Assembly: GCA_024224995.1 (NCBI GenBank)
Contig: JAAENB010000145.1
Location: 1-10,976, forward strand
Direction: 5' to 3'
Length of the DNA stretch: 10,976 bases
Origin: a bacterium
Lineage (GTDB): Bacteria > Spirochaetota > UBA4802 > UBA5550
Shown: positions 8,684 through 10,976 of the stretch, one piece after another
How the letters are laid out: each line of letters opens with the position of its first letter
Numbering within the stretch: position 1 is the first letter of the stretch
The notes under the pieces: model-generated
The model's database searches: none
What the model was told of the DNA's origin: nothing
Seen by the model: the letters and a program-made list of their open reading frames with translations, nothing else
Program-made: the position numbers and the translations under genes

Positions 8684-8733
8684 ATATACCGGAACAATAT
8701 CTTTTCCCTAATATAATAATAATTCCGGTATAT
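8684..8733. repeat. 11-bp inverted repeat with 28-base loop between tig and clpP
   Basis: ATATACCGGAA at 8684-8694 and TTCCGGTATAT at 8723-8733 are perfect complements. The repeat begins 14 bases after the tig stop and ends 129 bases before the clpP start. There is no T-tract after it on the - strand, so a standard terminator is unlikely. It may be an RNA stem between the two coding regions (processing or stability) or a pair of protein-binding half-sites. It is neither a CIRCE element nor a CtsR box. Confidence 0.5.
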
Positions 8734-8746
8734 TTCAACTCATAAA

Positions 8747-10096
8747 TTATTGATCCGCAAGCAATTCCTCAAGAGGAATTGGTTTTAACTTCTTTATTTT
8801 GCCGTTTTCATACACAAAATCCATTGATTCATCAAGAATCAATTCGTGTTCTATATTTTCTCTTGTATTATTGTCTGCAATCAGCTTTTCTACTTCTTCC
8901 GGAGTTTGTCCGCCTCTCTTCGCGATCCGCTCAACAACCTCTTTAAACTTCTCTTCCGGCACAGAAAGCTCCTCGTTTTTAGCTATTTCAGCTAAAGTAA
9001 GAGTGGTCTTTATTGAATTATCTGCGTCTCCTCTTAACTGCTCCTTGAAATCTGCCGGAAAATCGCTGTTGTCGTCATCTAATTGCGACTCAAAATGCTC
9101 CATGTTCTCCGGTGGAAAACCCATTTCCTGCAGCCTTCTTCGCAGCATGCTCTTCATCTCACTTTTCACCATGGTTGCCGGTATATCATAAGTACTGTTT
9201 TCCACGATTTCTTTAATAATCAGGGCCTTTGCGTCTCCCCTGGTCTTTTCCAGTACATATTTTTCAATATATTCCCTGGTTTTTACTATCATATCATCTT
9301 TTGATTCATATTCAACCTTTTTCGCGAATTCATCATCCAGCTCAGGGAGTTTCATATCCTCTATTTTCTCTATCCGCACCAGGTAACTTACTTTTTGCCC
9401 TGCCAGATCTTTTATAGTATAATCCCTGGGATACTTTACATCAACCTCTTTTTCCTCTCCAACCTTCATTCCAACAAGATGCTTATCGAGCGCGTATTTA
9501 TCCTTGCTCTTTCCTATTACTATGGAATAATCTTTAAAGTCCGCTGTTCCGTCTTCAGAAACTTCTGCCCCGTCATCGGTTCTTTTGACCATGATCTTTG
9601 TGAGGTTGCCTTCTTCAAGAAGAGCTCCTTCCCCTTTCTCCGTTAAATCAGCATGACGCTCACGTACGGTATCAACTTCAGACATAACCTCTTCTTCTGT
9701 TACGACACAACTTTTCTCTTCTGCCGCAATACTTTTATAATTTCCCAGCTCCACTGTTGGGGGAATCTCAAATACAGCTTTAAAACTGAATAATTCGTCC
9801 CTTTTAATTACATCAAACTCATACTGCGGTTCTGCAATTGGAGTCAGCTGTTTTTCTGTTATAGCATCCAGAAAAGCGCTTCTCACCAGGTTCTCTGCCA
9901 CATCCTGGTCTGCGTATTCCCGGTAATGGGTCTCAACCATCTGCACCGGCGCCTTTCCCTTTCTGAAACCATCAATTTTCACATTTTGTTTTATTTTGTC
10001 AAATACGGCCTTATACTCAATCTCGACCTTTTCTACGGGCACTTCAATCTGCAGTTCAACAGTCGCATTTTCCAATTTCTTTTCTGTAATATTCAC
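8747..10096 (-). CDS. tig: Trigger factor, ribosome-associated chaperone
   Basis: Trigger factor binds the ribosome near the exit tunnel (protein L23) and shields nascent chains. With the GTG start at 10096 the protein has 449 residues, slightly longer than usual. The ribosome-binding signature GFRKGKAP starts at residue 43, exactly where E. coli trigger factor has it. The N-domain spans about 1-110, the FKBP-like domain about 160-247, and the helical chaperone arms run to the end; LPELDDEFAK is a family hallmark. The FKBP part lacks the usual FIPGFE-like segment (YALDKH at 201-206 instead), so prolyl isomerase activity is doubtful. An in-frame ATG at 10165 would add 23 residues not found in typical homologues. 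AGAGGT eight bases before GTG supports the shorter form. The gene leads the protease cluster, with clpP 191 bases downstream. Confidence 0.95.
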   Translation of the reverse strand: MNITEKKLENATVELQIEVPVEKVEIEYKAVFDKIKQNVKIDGFRKGKAPVQMVETHYREYADQDVAENLVRSAFLDAITEKQLTPIAEPQYEFDVIKRDELFSFKAVFEIPPTVELGNYKSIAAEEKSCVVTEEEVMSEVDTVRERHADLTEKGEGALLEEGNLTKIMVKRTDDGAEVSEDGTADFKDYSIVIGKSKDKYALDKHLVGMKVGEEKEVDVKYPRDYTIKDLAGQKVSYLVRIEKIEDMKLPELDDEFAKKVEYESKDDMIVKTREYIEKYVLEKTRGDAKALIIKEIVENSTYDIPATMVKSEMKSMLRRRLQEMGFPPENMEHFESQLDDDNSDFPADFKEQLRGDADNSIKTTLTLAEIAKNEELSVPEEKFKEVVERIAKRGGQTPEEVEKLIADNNTRENIEHELILDESMDFVYENGKIKKLKPIPLEELLADQ

Positions 10097-10104
10097 TTTT
10101 CCAT

Positions 10105-10110
10105 ACCTCT
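10105..10110 (-). promoter_or_regulatory. Ribosome binding site that decides the tig start
   Basis: On the - strand AGAGGT lies eight bases before the GTG at 10096. The alternative ATG at 10165 has only a GGGG run two to three bases ahead, too close for normal initiation. Together with the position of the ribosome-binding signature this favours the GTG. Confidence 0.65.
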
Positions 10111-10189
10111 TTAAAAATAGTTCTGTATTTGCCAAAGCCCGGTGATAAATTTCGTGGAAATCCATATCCCCGGAAAATTTTTATTATTT

Positions 10190-10239
10190 CCTGTTAAGTG
10201 TAACCGGATTTTCAGGTTTTTTATGAAGTATACAACAGG
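10190..10239 (-). other. Possible structured leader of the tig mRNA
   Basis: Just downstream of the predicted tig transcription start, CCTGTT and AACAGG (complements of 10234-10239 and 10190-10195) can pair around 38 bases. AACC/GGTT can pair inside this loop. This would give a two-level stem in the roughly 150-base leader. The stems are short and the match to any known regulatory RNA is nil, so this is only a candidate. Confidence 0.25.
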
Positions 10240-10250
10240 TTTTGCACTAT

Positions 10251-10281
10251 ATTATACCAATGCAGACCCTCATCAGGTCCA
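10251..10281 (-). promoter_or_regulatory. Extended -10 promoter for the tig-clpP-clpX-lon cluster
   Basis: On the - strand TGGTATAAT gives a perfect -10 box (complement of 10251-10256) with the TG extension. The -35 region is weak: TGGACC (complement of 10276-10281) at 19 bases is the best match. Transcription would start near 10244, about 148 bases before the GTG of tig. It is the best promoter in the 432-base gap between tig and the tRNA genes. No heat-shock operator of the CIRCE or CtsR type overlaps it. Confidence 0.6.
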
Positions 10282-10481
10282 TAATCTGCTCTGCACTCAA
10301 TAAAGCTACTCTTTTTTTATCCCCACAATAGAAATTCAGGCAACTGATCAGCAAAAACGCAAAACAAGCACTAACATATCTATAGTGTATAATTAAAAAA
10401 TATTTAAAAGCAACTATTGTTTAATTAATAACTTCAGAGTCAAATATTTTTTTATTTTTTACCAAAAATGGGAGGGAATCT
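10282..10481. other. AT-rich intergenic stretch with no recognised gene
   Basis: Between the tig promoter and the tRNA terminator lie about 200 AT-rich bases without a plausible coding frame. A T-run at 10310-10317 has no convincing hairpin before it. CACTA/TAGTG (10369-10373, 10383-10387) is a weak dyad beside a TATAAT at 10388-10393 on the + strand, which lacks a -35 box and has no gene to drive. Confidence 0.5.
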
Positions 10482-10494
10482 GTGCCGTGGGCAC
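10482..10494. repeat. Small hairpin behind the tRNA terminator
   Basis: GTGCC and GGCAC form a 5-bp stem around GTG. It lies directly beyond the T-tract of the terminator on the - strand and could act as a back-up terminator stem or be incidental. Confidence 0.35.
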
Positions 10495-10524
10495 AAAAAA
10501 AGGCTGCGAAAGCAGCCTTTTTTT
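10495..10524 (-). terminator. Rho-independent terminator of the tRNA pair
   Basis: GGCTGC and GCAGCC form a perfect GC-rich stem around four bases. Seven A and seven T residues flank it and can extend the stem to 13 bp. On the - strand it begins four bases after the tRNA-Gly end and closes with a seven-T tract. The symmetric A and T tracts would also let it stop transcription on the + strand. Confidence 0.9.
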
Positions 10525-10528
10525 AATG

Positions 10529-10600
<72 letters not shown>

Positions 10601-10605
10601 CGATA

Positions 10606-10688
10606 TGCGAGCGAAGGGAATCGAACCCCCACACCTTGCGGTACTAGATCCTAAATCTAGCGTGTCTGCCTAGTTCCACCACGCTCGC
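10606..10688 (-). tRNA. tRNA-Leu (anticodon UAG)
   Basis: The - strand encodes an 83-base class II tRNA. The acceptor arms are GCGAGCG and CGCTCGC with discriminator A, the leucine identity base. The stem CTAGA/TCTAG encloses TTTAGGA, so the anticodon is UAG, reading CUN codons. A long variable arm (ACCGCAAGGT) and a T arm with GGTTCGATTCC are present. CCA is not encoded. It is first in a tRNA-Leu/tRNA-Gly pair. Confidence 0.96.
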
Positions 10689-10712
10689 TCATGCGTCATA
10701 ATTGTAGTAACA

Positions 10713-10741
10713 CATATGTAATTACACCCGTTTAATTTCAA
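10713..10741 (-). promoter_or_regulatory. Weak candidate promoter for the tRNA pair
   Basis: On the - strand TTGAAA (complement of 10736-10741) stands 17 bases before CATATG (complement of 10713-10718), a poor -10 box. An A/T-run block at 10745-10765 lies just upstream of the -35 box, where stable-RNA promoters often have UP elements. TACAAT (complement of 10701-10706) is another possible -10 box but lacks a -35 box. Confidence 0.3.
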
Positions 10742-10900
10742 GTTCTTTTTTAAAAAAAATTAAAAACAGCCAGAATGATGTTTATCAGCAAGGGCCAATC
10801 CTGAACATTGCTTGCAAAGAGGGGAAACTTCATTAAGTGCAGCTGACCCCGCAGAGCGGGCTATAAGGTATATCAACCCGGAATGTAAATTATGCCTGCC
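10742..10900. other. Intergenic region with no recognised gene
   Basis: A homopolymer block of T and A runs (10745-10765) is followed by mixed sequence with short dyads. These are GCAAG/CTTGC (10788-10792, 10811-10815) and CCCGC/GCGGG (10848-10852, 10856-10860). A 70-codon - strand frame at 10760-10972 crosses both this region and the palindromic element. It has a low-complexity Ser/Arg/Glu start and is most likely not a gene. Confidence 0.45.
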
Positions 10901-10976
10901 CGGAGTGATGCCTCTGCAGAACGTTCGGAACTCGCTCCGCTCAGACAGCCTCACAACCTGCCGAGGCATCACTCCG
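10901..10976. repeat. Palindromic intergenic element at the right window edge
   Basis: CGGAGTGATGCCTC (10901-10914) and GAGGCATCACTCCG (10963-10976) form a perfect 14-bp inverted repeat. After one mismatch the pairing continues for four more bases (GCAG/CTGC). The 48 bases between the 14-bp arms hold GAACGTTC (10919-10926) and CGGA/TCCG (10926-10929, 10936-10939). On the - strand the inner part encodes a SERSEFR-like peptide, which I associate with translated intergenic repeats in many genomes. A dispersed palindromic repeat is the likeliest nature. The arm ends exactly at the window edge, so it may extend further. Confidence 0.6.

Noticed and set aside
10388..10393. A + strand TATAAT between tig and the tRNA genes
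   Set aside because: It has no -35 box at a suitable distance and no + strand gene downstream.
10760..10972. A 70-codon - strand frame starting with a SERSEFR-like sequence
   Set aside because: It runs through the palindromic element, has no good ribosome binding site, and its composition is that of a translated intergenic repeat.

Overview
This is a bacterial chromosomal segment of moderate to low G+C with mainly housekeeping genes. I see sigma-70-like promoters, purine-rich ribosome binding sites, intrinsic terminators and tRNAs without an encoded CCA. Gene content alone does not identify the lineage. The order tig-clpP-clpX-lon is widespread in Firmicutes, Deltaproteobacteria and several less-studied phyla, so I give no taxon name.

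Layout. Positions 1-255 are the right end of an ISL3-type insertion sequence: the transposase C-terminus, then a recognisable terminal inverted repeat. Three genes follow on the + strand: argC (arginine biosynthesis), ptsI (PTS enzyme I, with its own extended -10 promoter) and a SAM-dependent methyltransferase of unknown substrate 15 bases after ptsI. A 13-bp hairpin at 4126-4153 separates this set from a convergent - strand cluster. Read in its own direction that cluster is tig (trigger factor), clpP (protease subunit), clpX (unfoldase) and lon (AAA+ protease): a complete set for folding and destroying cytosolic proteins. Upstream of tig, also on the - strand, are tRNA-Leu(UAG) and tRNA-Gly(GCC), 5 bases apart and closed by a strong terminator. 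The last ~75 bases form a long palindromic element that looks like an intergenic repeat and touches the window edge.

How the genes work together. Trigger factor meets nascent chains at the ribosome. ClpX unfolds substrates into ClpP, and Lon degrades damaged proteins by itself. ptsI-methyltransferase and argC have no obvious functional link to each other or to the protease cluster. I found no CIRCE or CtsR-type operator ahead of tig or clpP, so control of the protease genes is not explained by those heat-shock regulators.

I found no new multi-gene system. The points most worth a second look are the unexplained dyad symmetries between tig and clpP, a trigger factor whose FKBP-type domain seems to lack the usual active-site motif, the start-site arrangement of tig, and the palindromic element at the right edge.
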